Assembly: GCF_014646075.1 (NCBI RefSeq)
Contig: NZ_BMMT01000005.1
Location: forward strand, 62,001-126,000
DNA: 64,000 nucleotides
Direction: 5' to 3'
DNA from: Saccharopolyspora thermophila
Lineage (GTDB): Bacteria > Actinomycetota > Actinomycetes > Mycobacteriales > Pseudonocardiaceae
Below, piece by piece: positions 42,548 to 51,118 of this stretch; position 1 is the stretch's first letter, and each line of letters starts with the position of its first letter. A program made the translations under genes and the position numbers. The notes under the pieces were generated by a model. It had not been told where the DNA came from. It searched no databases and saw only the letters and a list, made by a program, of their open reading frames with translations.

Positions 42548-43744
42548 GTGACCTGGCAAGACGAGCTGCAGAATCTCGACGCCGAACTCGCGGCGGGACG
42601 GATTTCCGCCGAGGAGTACCGGCAGCGGCGAGACGCCGTGCTCGGCCGGGCGCAAGCCGGACAGAACGGACCATCCTCGGGCGGGTTCCCGCAGCAGCAG
42701 CCCGGCACGCCGTCCGGGGGAGCGCCGCAGCAGCCCAATCCGTTCCCGCCCGCGTTCAGCTGGGGCGACGCCGCCGCCCAGGGCGCCCAGCAGCAGGGCG
42801 CGCGGCCGGAGGAGACCACACAGATCGTGCCGAACCCGCTGGCTGGGTCCGCGCCGCAGCCGCCGCAGGGCGGCTCCGAGACCACGCAGGTCGTCAACTT
42901 CGTCCCGCAGCAGCAGCCGCCGCAGTGGCCGACGCCGCAGCCGCAGTGGGGTCCGCAGCAGGGCTGGGGTGCGGCCGACAGCGTGGGCACGCCGTGGGGC
43001 GACGACCTGCCGGGCAGCACGCCCGAACACGGCGACGCGTCGTGGATGCGGCAGGGCCCGGAGGTCTTCGAGACCGCGGGCAAGGGCGGCAGGGGCAAGC
43101 TGATCGCCGGGGTGTCCATCGGCGCGGTGCTGCTGGTCGGCGTGATCGTCGCCGTGATCTTCTACTTCACCTCGTCCGGGGGCACCGATCCGGTGCCGCC
43201 CACCGCCGCGCCCCCGCCACCGGTGAAGACCAAGGAACTGCCCGCCCCACCCGCGCCGCGGGCCAACCCCCCGGCCAGCTCGCAGGAGGTGCTGGTGCCG
43301 GTCGCCGGCCCGGCGCACCCGTGGACCGGGGCGCTCGATGTGCCGAGCCTGCAGGGCGCGAAGGGCGGCCTGCTGCGACCGCAGTCGGTGCTCGACACCG
43401 CCATTCAGGGCGGGCTGGTCGACGGCTGGTTCAACGGCACCGAGGGCACCACGCCCAAGACGACGCTGCTGGCACTGCAGATGCCCGACTCCAACGCCGC
43501 GAAGAGCGTGGTGGACGCCTACCTCGAGGCACAGGAAGGTCTGTCCGCTGTGGACAGTCTTTCGTACCAGGGTGTCAAGGTGGTCGCCACCGGCGGCACC
43601 TTCCGCACCGCCTACGTGGCGCACAACTGGGTGGTGATCATCGACGTCAGCGGCTCGTCGGCTGAGAAGTCGGTGGCGCAGGAGATGTTCCGGTCGATCC
43701 TCGACCAGCAGATCAACCACCTGCCGCCCACCGTGCGCGACTGA
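42548..43744 (+). CDS. Membrane-anchored protein with SHOCT-like start and Pro/Gln-rich linker
   Basis: The first 35 residues (TWQDELQNLDAELAAGRISA, EEYRQRRDAVL) resemble a SHOCT helix pair. About 130 residues of Pro/Gln/Gly linker with repeated ETTQIV/ETTQVV follow, then one membrane helix (LIAGVSIGAVLLVGVIVAVI, near residue 180-205), a Pro-rich stalk, and a folded outer domain of about 150 residues with cystatin-like TTLLALQMPDSNAAKSVVDA. The function is unknown. GTG 42548 is seven bases after GGAAAGG. The Thr residues in the linker could be Ser/Thr-kinase targets (inference). Confidence 0.75.
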   Translation: MTWQDELQNLDAELAAGRISAEEYRQRRDAVLGRAQAGQNGPSSGGFPQQQPGTPSGGAPQQPNPFPPAFSWGDAAAQGAQQQGARPEETTQIVPNPLAGSAPQPPQGGSETTQVVNFVPQQQPPQWPTPQPQWGPQQGWGAADSVGTPWGDDLPGSTPEHGDASWMRQGPEVFETAGKGGRGKLIAGVSIGAVLLVGVIVAVIFYFTSSGGTDPVPPTAAPPPPVKTKELPAPPAPRANPPASSQEVLVPVAGPAHPWTGALDVPSLQGAKGGLLRPQSVLDTAIQGGLVDGWFNGTEGTTPKTTLLALQMPDSNAAKSVVDAYLEAQEGLSAVDSLSYQGVKVVATGGTFRTAYVAHNWVVIIDVSGSSAEKSVAQEMFRSILDQQINHLPPTVRD

Positions 43745-43762
43745 CGCCCACCAGCGCTCCCT

Positions 43763-43789
43763 GGGGCCTCGGCGATCCGCCGAGGCCCC
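43763..43789 (+). terminator. Hairpin terminator
   Basis: Perfect 12-base arms GGGGCCTCGGCG (43763-43774) and CGCCGAGGCCCC (43778-43789) with an ATC loop lie 18 bp after the stop of the preceding gene. Confidence 0.88.
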
Positions 43790-43842
43790 GCGCCGTTCCC
43801 AGGCCCGGTTCGGGTGCGGCGGCCAGCGCGGTGGGCCGTCGT

Positions 43843-43993
43843 GTTCCCAAAAACAGCCTGAAGTTGGGAGCCTGTGGTGTCCCAGTTTTGCCTGAATGTG
43901 GGAGCCCCTACCCCGGTGCGGGGTCCCGAGCTCCCAAATTTGCTCGAAGTAAAGAGCTCTCGGGTTCCAGGTTTGCCGGAAATCGGGCGCTCC
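43843..43993. repeat. Tandem array of four imperfect inverted-repeat units
   Basis: Four units at 43843-43872, 43879-43906, 43930-43959 and 43963-43993 share the plan TCCCA-loop-TGGGA with loop core TTTGCCTGAA. Unit 2 is the clearest: TCCCAGTTTTGCCTGAATG followed by TGGGAGCC. Units 3 and 4 have drifted; unit 3 sits in a larger bulged stem (GAGCTC on both sides). The array fills the space between convergent genes. Single copies occur at 1451-1480 and 58813-58842. Confidence 0.75.
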
Positions 43994-44006
43994 CGGCGGG
44001 GCGGGG

Positions 44007-47000
44007 TCAGGCTTCGTGGTGGGCGGCGTCGAGGAGGGCGCGCAGTGCTGCGCGGGAGACGTCGGGGCCGAACTGCGCCGCGATGGCCTTCTTGCCCGCC
44101 TCCGAGATGCGCTGCCACGCGTCGTCGTCGGTGAGCAGCCGCACCGTGGCCGCGGCCAGACCGGCCGCGTCGTCGGCGACCAGCACGTCACGATCGTCGA
44201 CGAGGTGCATGCCCTCGGTCGCCACCGTCGTGCCGACCACCGGCACCCCGAGGCTCAGGCTCTCCCCAACCTTGCCCTTCACCCCGGCGCCGAACCGCAA
44301 CGGCGCGAGCGTCACCCGGCTCACCGCGTACATCGGCTTCAGCTCCTTGACCCAGCCGTGCACCTTGACGCTCGGCCCGGCCAGTTCCCGGACCTCGTCG
44401 GTCGGGTTGCTGCCGACCACGTGCAGCACCGCGTCCGGGCATTCGTCCCGCACCAGCGGCATGATCTCGCGCGCGGCCCAGCGCGCCGCGTCGACGTTCG
44501 GCGGGTGGTCGAAGCTGCCGACGAACAGCACGTCCCGGCGTCCCTCGACCTGCGCCGGGCTTTGGTCCACTTCGTGCACGTTGGACAACACGCGGACGTC
44601 GGCGTCTGGCACGAGTTCCCGCAGCAGCGCCCGCTCGGCCTCCGACACGACCAGCGTGATGTCGCAGGCGCGGGTCAGGCCCAGCTCCATCTGCCGGGAG
44701 GCGAACGCCTTGCGGCGCAGCGCCTCGGCGCGCGCGGTGTCGCCCTGCTGTTCGGCGAGCTCGGCCTGCCGTTCCAGGCGCAGGAAGTGCACGTCGACGG
44801 TGTCGTAGGCGATCACTGCCTGCGGCGCGCAGGTGCGCAGTTCCTCGACGAGGCTCCAGGCGACCTGCGGTCGCGACAGCAGCGCCAGGGAGATCTCCGA
44901 GCCCGCTTCGTGCAGGAACGCCTGCTGGAGCTCCGGGGCGGGCAGCACGGTCACGCCGAGCTGCTGCAGGTCGGTGGTGTAGGGCTGCAGGGCCGCGTGG
45001 TTGCCCGGGAAGAACACCACCCGGCAACCGAGTTCGACGAACTGCTCCAGCACCCGGCGGATGCGCACCGAGCCGGAGTCGAAGTCCGGGCGCGGCACCT
45101 GGTGGTCCTTGACCAGCACGATCGGCCCGTGGTGACCGCGGGTGCCGCGCTGCCGCGCCAGCCACAGGTTGCGCGGCGATGCCTCGGGCAGGTTCTCGGC
45201 GGCGAGCGTGTCGGCCCACTTCTCGACGAACACGCGACGATTGAGCTCCTGGTGCTTCTTCACCCCGCTGCTCAGGTCGGTGCCGTTGGACACGCCCTCG
45301 TGGTGCACCACGACCGCCCTGGGCTGCACCACGGTGCGGTATCCGGCGGCGCGCACCGCGAACGCCAGGTCGGTGTCCTCGTAGTAGGCCGGGGCGAACC
45401 GGGTGTCGAAGCCGCCGACCTGCCGGAACACGTCGGTGCGCACCAGGATCGCCGCGCCGGAGCAGTAGTCGACGTCGCGGACCACGTTGAACTCGGCGCC
45501 GTTCGGGTCGGTGCCGCGACCGTAGTTCCAGCCGGTGCCGTCCGACCACACGATGCCGCCGCACTCCTGCAGTCGGCCGTCCGGGTAGACGAGCTTGGCG
45601 CCGACCAGCCCGATGCGCTCGTCGGAGCGCATCGTGTCCATCAGGATGTCCAGCCAGGACTCGGTGACCTCGGCGTCGTTGTTCAGGAAGAACAGGTACT
45701 CGCCGCGCGCGTGCTCGGCGCCGAGGTTGCAGGCACCGATGAAGCCGAGGTTGCGCTCGGCGCGCACCAGGCGGACGCCTTCGCAGGCGGCGAGCTTCTC
45801 GGCGCTGTCGTCCGGGGAGGCGTCGTCGACGACGATCACCTCGAACGGCACGGACACGATGTGCCCGCCGAGGAAGCGCAGGCACTGCCGGGTGTAGGGC
45901 CACTTGCCGTGCACCGGCACGATCACGCTGACCAGCGGGTTGTCGCTGCGGGGCACCGGCAGCGGCCCGGTCTCGACGGTCTCCTCGACCTGCGGGATGC
46001 CGGGCTTGCGGCCGAGGATGATCTCGTAGGCGTCCCGCCGCGCGGTGCCGCGCGGCGCCACTCGCTCGACGAGCTGGCGGTACCTGGTCACCGCGCGCTG
46101 CACCAGCGCGGAGTTCTGCGCCGCGAGCTCCGCGTTCTCCGCGGCCAGTTCCTCGGCCCGCCGCTCGGCGGCCGCGACGCGTCCTTCGAGCCGCGCGACG
46201 GTGTCGCGCAGCCACTCGATGCGCGCCGTGTCGCGCTCCGCGTTCTGCTGGGCCTCACGCAGCTCGCTGCGGAGTTTCGCCTGCTCGCGGATGCTGCGCT
46301 CGGCGCGCTGCTCCTCGCCCTGGCGCAGCTTTTCGAGCCGCGCGATGGCGGCTTTGAGCTCGTCGGCCTCGGCGCGGTTGCGCTGGTAGAGCTCGTTGAG
46401 CTTGGCGACGTCGGCCACGGCCGCGTCGCGCTGTTCGATGATCGGCGCGACGTCGCCGCCGCGGCGAATGAGGGTGAGGTCGGCGTCGGTGAGGACGGCG
46501 GCCGCGGGCAGTTTCGGCAGGTGCCTGTCGGAGGCGATGCCGAGCAGGTAGGTGTGCGGCACGCCCTGGCGGACCGTCCAGGAACCGTTGTCCTGCTTGA
46601 TGGTCTGCAGGCGCACGCCTTCGATCGCGGTGTCCGGGTCGCCGTGGTCGGCGGGCGCCAGCAGCGAGCCGACGGTGACGTTCTGCTTGAGCACGGCCAC
46701 GTGCCGGAACGCCCCTTCCAGGAGTTCCTCGTACTCCCGGGCGGTGAGTTCCTTGACGTGGTACGGGTTGTCGTTGCCGTGCTCGTGGCTGTAGACGGCG
46801 GTGTCGGGGGTGCTGCTGAAAAACAGCCCGCCCTGGACGAGGCGCGACTTCACCAGGCGCAGCACGGCGTCGTGGTCCTCGACGTGCTCGATGGCCTCGA
46901 AGCAGACGATGACGTCGAAGGGCTTGGCGTCGGCCAGCAGGTCGGGGTCGGTGATGGACCCGACGTGGAAGGTGACGTCGCGGCCGCCGTAGTTGCGCTG

Positions 47001-47228
47001 CGCGTGCTCGACGGTCGCCGGGTCGATGTCGACGCCGACGACCTCGGCGCCTTCGGCGGCGAGCAGGGCGCTGCCGTAGCCCTCACCGCAGGCCAGGTCG
47101 AGCACCCGCTTGCCGCGCACGAAGCGGGCTGCCAGGGCGTAGCGGTGGTAGTGCTCGTAGACGACCTGCACGTCGTCGGTCCACGGGACGCAGCGCTCCC
47201 CGGTCCACTCGATCAGCCGCTTGTCCAT
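44007..47228 (-). CDS. Trimodular methyltransferase / GT2 / GT4 glycosyltransferase fusion
   Basis: ATG 47228 has GAGGGA five bases upstream; the protein is 1073 residues. Module 1 (about 1-240) is a class I SAM methyltransferase: VLDLACGEGYGSALL, VVGVDIDP, DVIVCFEAIEHVEDHDAVL. A coiled-coil (about 255-400, Glu/Ala/Arg-rich heptads) follows. Module 2 (about 435-690) is a GT2 glycosyltransferase: VSVIVPVHGKWPYTRQCLRF, VVDDASPDDS, FLNNDAEV, GGFDTRF and YYEDTDLAFAVRAAGY. Module 3 (about 700-1073) is a GT4-like enzyme with VLFVGSFDHPPNVDAARWAA, GAGVKGKVGESLSLGVPVV. It probably builds and methylates a surface polysaccharide. Acceptor unknown; no other sugar genes adjoin. Confidence 0.88.
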   Translation of the reverse strand: MDKRLIEWTGERCVPWTDDVQVVYEHYHRYALAARFVRGKRVLDLACGEGYGSALLAAEGAEVVGVDIDPATVEHAQRNYGGRDVTFHVGSITDPDLLADAKPFDVIVCFEAIEHVEDHDAVLRLVKSRLVQGGLFFSSTPDTAVYSHEHGNDNPYHVKELTAREYEELLEGAFRHVAVLKQNVTVGSLLAPADHGDPDTAIEGVRLQTIKQDNGSWTVRQGVPHTYLLGIASDRHLPKLPAAAVLTDADLTLIRRGGDVAPIIEQRDAAVADVAKLNELYQRNRAEADELKAAIARLEKLRQGEEQRAERSIREQAKLRSELREAQQNAERDTARIEWLRDTVARLEGRVAAAERRAEELAAENAELAAQNSALVQRAVTRYRQLVERVAPRGTARRDAYEIILGRKPGIPQVEETVETGPLPVPRSDNPLVSVIVPVHGKWPYTRQCLRFLGGHIVSVPFEVIVVDDASPDDSAEKLAACEGVRLVRAERNLGFIGACNLGAEHARGEYLFFLNNDAEVTESWLDILMDTMRSDERIGLVGAKLVYPDGRLQECGGIVWSDGTGWNYGRGTDPNGAEFNVVRDVDYCSGAAILVRTDVFRQVGGFDTRFAPAYYEDTDLAFAVRAAGYRTVVQPRAVVVHHEGVSNGTDLSSGVKKHQELNRRVFVEKWADTLAAENLPEASPRNLWLARQRGTRGHHGPIVLVKDHQVPRPDFDSGSVRIRRVLEQFVELGCRVVFFPGNHAALQPYTTDLQQLGVTVLPAPELQQAFLHEAGSEISLALLSRPQVAWSLVEELRTCAPQAVIAYDTVDVHFLRLERQAELAEQQGDTARAEALRRKAFASRQMELGLTRACDITLVVSEAERALLRELVPDADVRVLSNVHEVDQSPAQVEGRRDVLFVGSFDHPPNVDAARWAAREIMPLVRDECPDAVLHVVGSNPTDEVRELAGPSVKVHGWVKELKPMYAVSRVTLAPLRFGAGVKGKVGESLSLGVPVVGTTVATEGMHLVDDRDVLVADDAAGLAAATVRLLTDDDAWQRISEAGKKAIAAQFGPDVSRAALRALLDAAHHEA

Positions 47229-47429
47229 CCGGTCCCTCACTGCGGAAGAAAGTCCCCCAGCAGGCTAGCGCCCCCGATCAGGTGACCGTGGGGATATGCC
47301 GTCATCCGATACCTTCCACGATGCGGTCTCGATCTTCCGCATGCGCCCGTCCTCGGCAGGCGCGAAGATGAAAAAGCTCTCATCTGGGTTTCATGTTGCC
47401 GGTGCGGTGCGCGGAACAGAGTGGCAGGC

Positions 47430-47666
47430 ATGAGATCGGTTCCCAAGGCGGTGCTGTTGCTGGCGGCGGTGGCGCTGCCGATCGCCGCGGTGCTGGTGAG
47501 CTTCGCGGTCACCGACGGTCCCCGCACGCCGCACGTCCCCGCGACGGTGCGGATCGGCAGCTCGGCCGGTCCGGACCCCAGTCACATGCCCCCCGTCTCG
47601 ACGAACCCGCCCGCCGAACTACCGCCGCCACCGCCGGACGATGATGACGACGACGATGACGACTGA
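47430..47666 (+). CDS. Small exported protein with C-terminal poly-Asp tail
   Basis: From ATG 47430 (an ATG at 47421 is in frame) a 78-residue protein has a signal/anchor helix (SVPKAVLLLAAVALPIAAVL), a Pro/Ser/Thr-rich outer part and ends with five prolines and nine aspartates. The Asp codons (GAT/GAC run) overlap the start codons of the kinase gene in another frame, so the two are translationally coupled. A poly-Asp tail outside the membrane could bind calcium or other cations; a sensory accessory role for the kinase is inference. Confidence 0.6.
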   Translation: MRSVPKAVLLLAAVALPIAAVLVSFAVTDGPRTPHVPATVRIGSSAGPDPSHMPPVSTNPPAELPPPPPDDDDDDDDD

Positions 47667-49134
47667 GCGCGCCGCCCCGGCGGCTCGTCCGGCGCGCCCA
47701 CCGAAGCGGCGCGGCACCCGCGTCCCGGCACGCGCCCAGATCATGGGCTGGCTGCTGCTGGTCCTGGTGGTGGTGCTGCTGGCGGTGATCCTCATCGTCC
47801 GCCAGTTCCTGCACAACGACGTCAACAACCAGGTCACCGCGTCGCTGGAGCAGGAGGCGCGCGAGTTCGTGGCGTTCGCCGAACGCGGGCGCGACCCGGT
47901 GACGCTGCAGCTGCTCAACGACGCGCCGAGCCTGTTCGACTCCTACCTCAAGCGCCAGTACCCCGACCGCGACGAAGCGCTCATCGGTGTCTGGGAAACC
48001 CCGGCGGGGCTGGCGTTGCTCTCCCAGGAGCAGGACGACACCCACGTCAAGAAGGTCGCGCACGACCGGACGGTGCTCGGGCGAATCGCCGCGGCCCCGG
48101 ACCACCACGGGGTGATCGAGACGCCGTTCGGCGACATGCGCTGGTTGAAGGTGGAGGCGAACCTGGGCCAGGGCGGGCGGGCCTGGTTCGTCATCGAGCG
48201 GTTCAGCGCCGACGCCATCGCCGAGGCCGACCGGACCGTGCAGCTGCTGGTTCTGGTCAGCGCGCTGGGCGTGGTGCTGGCCGCGGTGTCGTCGTGGGTT
48301 GTCTCCGGGCTGATTCTGGCTCCGGTGCGGCAGGTGCGGCTGACCGCGGCCGAGATCAGCGAGCACGACCTGACCAGGCGCATCCCGGTCGAGGGCCGGG
48401 ATGACATCGCCGCGCTGGCCGACCAGTTCAACGCGATGCTGGACCGGCTGGAGGACGCCTTCCGCATCCAGCGCCAGTTCGTCGACGACGCCGGGCACGA
48501 GCTGCGCACCCCGATCACCATCGTGCGCGGCCACCTGGAGCTGCTCGGTGACGATCCCGCGGAGCGGGAGGAAGTGGTGCGGCTGTGCACCGACGAGCTG
48601 GACCGGATGACCCGCATCGTCAACGACCTGCTGGTGCTGGCCAAGGCCGACCGGCCCGACTTCGTCACCCCGGCCCCGGTGTCGCTGGCGGAGCTGACCA
48701 GCGACATCGAGGCGAAGGTGCGGTCGCTGGCGGACCGCCGCTGGGTGCTGGCCGACGTCGGGGAGGGCGAGGTCGTCGTCGACGAGCAGCGGGTGACCCA
48801 GGCGATGGTCCAGCTGGCCCAGAACGCGGTGCAGCACACCGCGGAGGGCTCGGAGATCCGCATCGGGTCGTCGCTGGTCGACGGGGTGGCGACGCTGTGG
48901 GTGACCGACCGCGGTCCGGGCGTCGCCCCCGAGGAGGTGGAGAAGATCTTCGAGCGCTTCGCGCATGGCAGCGGCCCCGGCAAGGGCGGTGCGGGGCTGG
49001 GCCTGGCAATCGTGAAGGCGATCGCGGAGGCCCACCACGGGCGGGTGCGCGTGGTGTCCACCCCGGGCGAGGGCGCCACCTTCGGCCTGGAACTGCCCGC
49101 GAAACCGCCACACAACGAGGAGACCAGCGGATGA
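47641..49134 (+). CDS. HAMP-domain sensor histidine kinase (OmpR-type system)
   Basis: Two membrane helices (about residues 36-57 and 200-222) flank an extracellular sensor of about 140 residues. Then come HAMP (SGLILAPVRQVRLTAAEISE), HisKA with DDAGHELRTPITIVRGHLEL (phospho-acceptor His) and HATPase (LVQLAQNAVQHT-type N box, VTDRGPGVAPE, GAGLGLAIVKAIAEAHHG). ATGs at 47641, 47644 and 47656 are all possible; none has its own ribosome-binding site, consistent with coupling to the poly-Asp gene. The stop overlaps the regulator ATG (ATGA). Confidence 0.93.
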   Translation: MMTTTMTTERAAPAARPARPPKRRGTRVPARAQIMGWLLLVLVVVLLAVILIVRQFLHNDVNNQVTASLEQEAREFVAFAERGRDPVTLQLLNDAPSLFDSYLKRQYPDRDEALIGVWETPAGLALLSQEQDDTHVKKVAHDRTVLGRIAAAPDHHGVIETPFGDMRWLKVEANLGQGGRAWFVIERFSADAIAEADRTVQLLVLVSALGVVLAAVSSWVVSGLILAPVRQVRLTAAEISEHDLTRRIPVEGRDDIAALADQFNAMLDRLEDAFRIQRQFVDDAGHELRTPITIVRGHLELLGDDPAEREEVVRLCTDELDRMTRIVNDLLVLAKADRPDFVTPAPVSLAELTSDIEAKVRSLADRRWVLADVGEGEVVVDEQRVTQAMVQLAQNAVQHTAEGSEIRIGSSLVDGVATLWVTDRGPGVAPEEVEKIFERFAHGSGPGKGGAGLGLAIVKAIAEAHHGRVRVVSTPGEGATFGLELPAKPPHNEETSG

Positions 49135-49793
49135 GCAAGATCCTGATCGCCGAGGACGAGGCGGGCATCGCGGCGTTCATCGAGAAGGGCCTGCGCGCCA
49201 ACGGCTTCACCACCACCGTGGTCGGCGACGGCGACACCGCCCAGAACTACCTGCTGACCGGCGATTTCGACCTGGTGGTGCTCGACCTCGGATTGCCCGG
49301 TAGGGACGGCTTCTCGGTGTTGCGGGCGGTGCGGGCGCAGCACGTGACGGTGCCGGTGATCATCCTGACCGCGCGGGACTCGGTGCACGACACGGTCGCC
49401 GGGTTGGAGGGCGGCGCGGACGACTACATGACCAAGCCGTTCCGGTTCGAGGAGCTACTCGCCCGGGTGCGGCTGCGGCTGCGCCCGGCGGACCGCGTCC
49501 CGGAGGTCACGGTGCTGCGCGAGGGCGAGCTGTCGCTGGATCTGCGCACCCGGCGCGCCCAGGTGCCCGAAGGCGTCGTGGACCTGACGGCGCGGGAGTT
49601 CGCGCTGCTGGAGCTGTTCCTGCGGCACGCGGGCCAGGTGCTGTCGCGGGAGCAGATCCTGTCGCACGTGTGGGGCTACGACTTCGACCCGGGGTCCAAC
49701 GTGGTCGACGTCTACGTGCGGGCACTGCGCCGCAAGATCGGCGCGAAGCGGATCAGCACCGTCCGGGGTATGGGCTACCGCCTCGGCGCCTAG
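49131..49793 (+). CDS. OmpR/PhoB-family response regulator
   Basis: A 220-residue regulator: receiver with AEDEAGI, phospho-acceptor Asp in LVVLDLGLPGRDGFSVL, and Lys in DDYMTKPFRFEELLARV; winged helix (about 125-218) with LTAREFALLELFLRHAGQVL, LSHVWGYDFDPGSNVVDVYV and the closing RGMGYRLGA. ATG 49131 has GAGGAG nine bases upstream. It is the partner of the kinase before it; targets are unknown. The gene ends six bases from the convergent baeRF-like gene. Confidence 0.95.
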   Translation: MSKILIAEDEAGIAAFIEKGLRANGFTTTVVGDGDTAQNYLLTGDFDLVVLDLGLPGRDGFSVLRAVRAQHVTVPVIILTARDSVHDTVAGLEGGADDYMTKPFRFEELLARVRLRLRPADRVPEVTVLREGELSLDLRTRRAQVPEGVVDLTAREFALLELFLRHAGQVLSREQILSHVWGYDFDPGSNVVDVYVRALRRKIGAKRISTVRGMGYRLGA

Positions 49794-49798
49794 GCGGG

Positions 49799-50920
49799 TC
49801 AGGTGAGGGTGTAGCGGAGGATCGCGGCGGTGGGGCCGCCGTCCGGGATGTCCTTGGCGCGGACCGCCATCACCCGGCCGCCGGACAGCCACACGCGGCG
49901 GGCGATCTCGTCGAGCAGCCCGTAGGAGCGGGCGTCCTCGGTCTCCTCGTAGCGCACCCCGCCCGCCTCGTCGATGAAGCCCGGCGTGGTGTTGTCGATG
50001 TCGACGAAGACGGTGTCCACCGCACCGAAGGTGGCGTGCCGCGCCACGTCGGAGATGTCGGTGACCGTCCGGCCCTGACCGGTGCGCTGCTCGTACCGCT
50101 CGTGCAGCGCGCGCAGCCGGTCCGCGTAGACGTCGTCGAGCACGTCCCGGGCGGCCGAGGCCAGCTCGCGGTCGCTGCTCTCCTCCGGGTTGCCGGTCAG
50201 TCCCACCCGGGCCAGTTTCGGGGCGCCGCTGACGGAGCGGAAGATGCTCTGCAGCGGCTCGGTGGCGGCGAGGATCAGCGGCACGTCGTCGCGCAGCACC
50301 GGCCGCAGTGCGCGGTCGACCTGGCGGGCGAACTGGGCGATCCGCACCTTGCGGCCCTCGTCGGCCTGCAGCCGCCGGATCGGCGAGCGGTCGGCCGGGT
50401 ACTCCCGGCCCACGGCGCTGTCGATGTCGGTGGGCATACCGCCCACGTCGACCCGGATGGGCTCCATCTCGGGCAGCACCTCCAGCAGCCGCACCGAGTT
50501 CTGCGCCAGCGCGAGCAACAGGGCGGTCTGCGGGAAGGTGATCGAGCGCAGCAGCGGTTTGATGTGGAAACGGTCGGAGACCTCGACCACCTCGCGCAGG
50601 TGGTTGGGCAGCCGGAAGGTGTTGATCGCCGCCGGGGTGGCGAAGACGGCGAGGCAGCGGGCCTGGTAGCGGAAGAACTCGTCGTCCTCGGCGAGGTCGG
50701 CGAGGTACTCGCCGATCGCGGCGATGCCGGCCTTGTCCGCCCCGGCCTCACGGAGCTGGTCGAGCGCCCGTTCGGCGAGGTTGCGCAGCTGGATGCGCTC
50801 GGGTTCGCCGTTGGACGCCGGGTCGGTCGGCAGGTAGATCGACACGCTCTCCGGCGAGCGTGCGGTCAGCAGCGCGTCGACCTGGGCCCGCGTCGGGATG
50901 TCGGTGTGCAGGATCGCCAT
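49799..50920 (-). CDS. Release-factor-like (baeRF family) protein
   Basis: ATG 50920 has GGAGG six bases upstream. The 373-residue protein begins AILHTDIPTRAQVDALLTAR and VSIYLPTDPASNGEPERIQL, then an alpha/beta middle domain (PLILAATEPLQSIFRSVSGA) and a C-terminal domain with TVFVDIDNTTPGF and GGRVMAVRAKDIPDGGPTAA. This matches my memory of the bacterial archaeo-eukaryotic release factor-like families (baeRF), proposed to act on ribosomes or as tRNA/peptide hydrolases. No GGQ motif is seen, so canonical termination activity is unlikely. Confidence 0.7.
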   Translation of the reverse strand: MAILHTDIPTRAQVDALLTARSPESVSIYLPTDPASNGEPERIQLRNLAERALDQLREAGADKAGIAAIGEYLADLAEDDEFFRYQARCLAVFATPAAINTFRLPNHLREVVEVSDRFHIKPLLRSITFPQTALLLALAQNSVRLLEVLPEMEPIRVDVGGMPTDIDSAVGREYPADRSPIRRLQADEGRKVRIAQFARQVDRALRPVLRDDVPLILAATEPLQSIFRSVSGAPKLARVGLTGNPEESSDRELASAARDVLDDVYADRLRALHERYEQRTGQGRTVTDISDVARHATFGAVDTVFVDIDNTTPGFIDEAGGVRYEETEDARSYGLLDEIARRVWLSGGRVMAVRAKDIPDGGPTAAILRYTLT

Positions 50921-51033
50921 CGAGGACCTCCAACCCGAGACGGTGCGCGCGGCTCCACCCGCCGGGTCGCCCGCGCGCGGCGGCGCGAAACATCCGCCGG
51001 GCTTTCCTGTTGGGGGTTCCGCCTGAGTGACCA

Positions 51034-51066
51034 CCCACCCGAATCGGGTGGGAAAGCGGCTAGGGT
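51034..51066 (+). promoter_or_regulatory. Palindromic operator and leaderless promoter of eamA leader
   Basis: CCCACCCGAATCGGGTGGG (51034-51052) is a perfect odd dyad with nine-base arms. It ends eight bases before TAGGGT (51061-51066), a -10 element, so it covers the -35/spacer region where a repressor would act. The GTG of the leader peptide follows seven bases after the -10. Confidence 0.6.
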
Positions 51067-51073
51067 GGGGCGC

Positions 51074-51118
51074 GTGAACTCGCACTGGCACCGCGTCCTG
51101 CCGCCGCCGTCCGCCTGA
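51074..51118 (+). CDS. Putative 14-residue leader peptide upstream of eamA
   Basis: GTG 51074 to TGA 51118 encodes MNSHWHRVLPPPSA. Its start coincides with the expected leaderless transcript start. His-Trp-His within four residues and three consecutive prolines are features that can slow ribosomes and so regulate the downstream transporter gene, which begins 124 bases later. No obvious terminator/antiterminator pair was found in the gap, so the mechanism is open. Confidence 0.5.
   Translation: MNSHWHRVLPPPSA

Noticed and set aside
43843-43993. CRISPR array
   Set aside because: Units are imperfect, spaced 3-24 bp apart, lack unique spacers and no cas gene is nearby.
44016-47285. A 1089-codon plus-strand frame opposite the glycosyltransferase fusion
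   Set aside because: Same cause; the minus-strand protein has three recognisable catalytic modules and this one has none.
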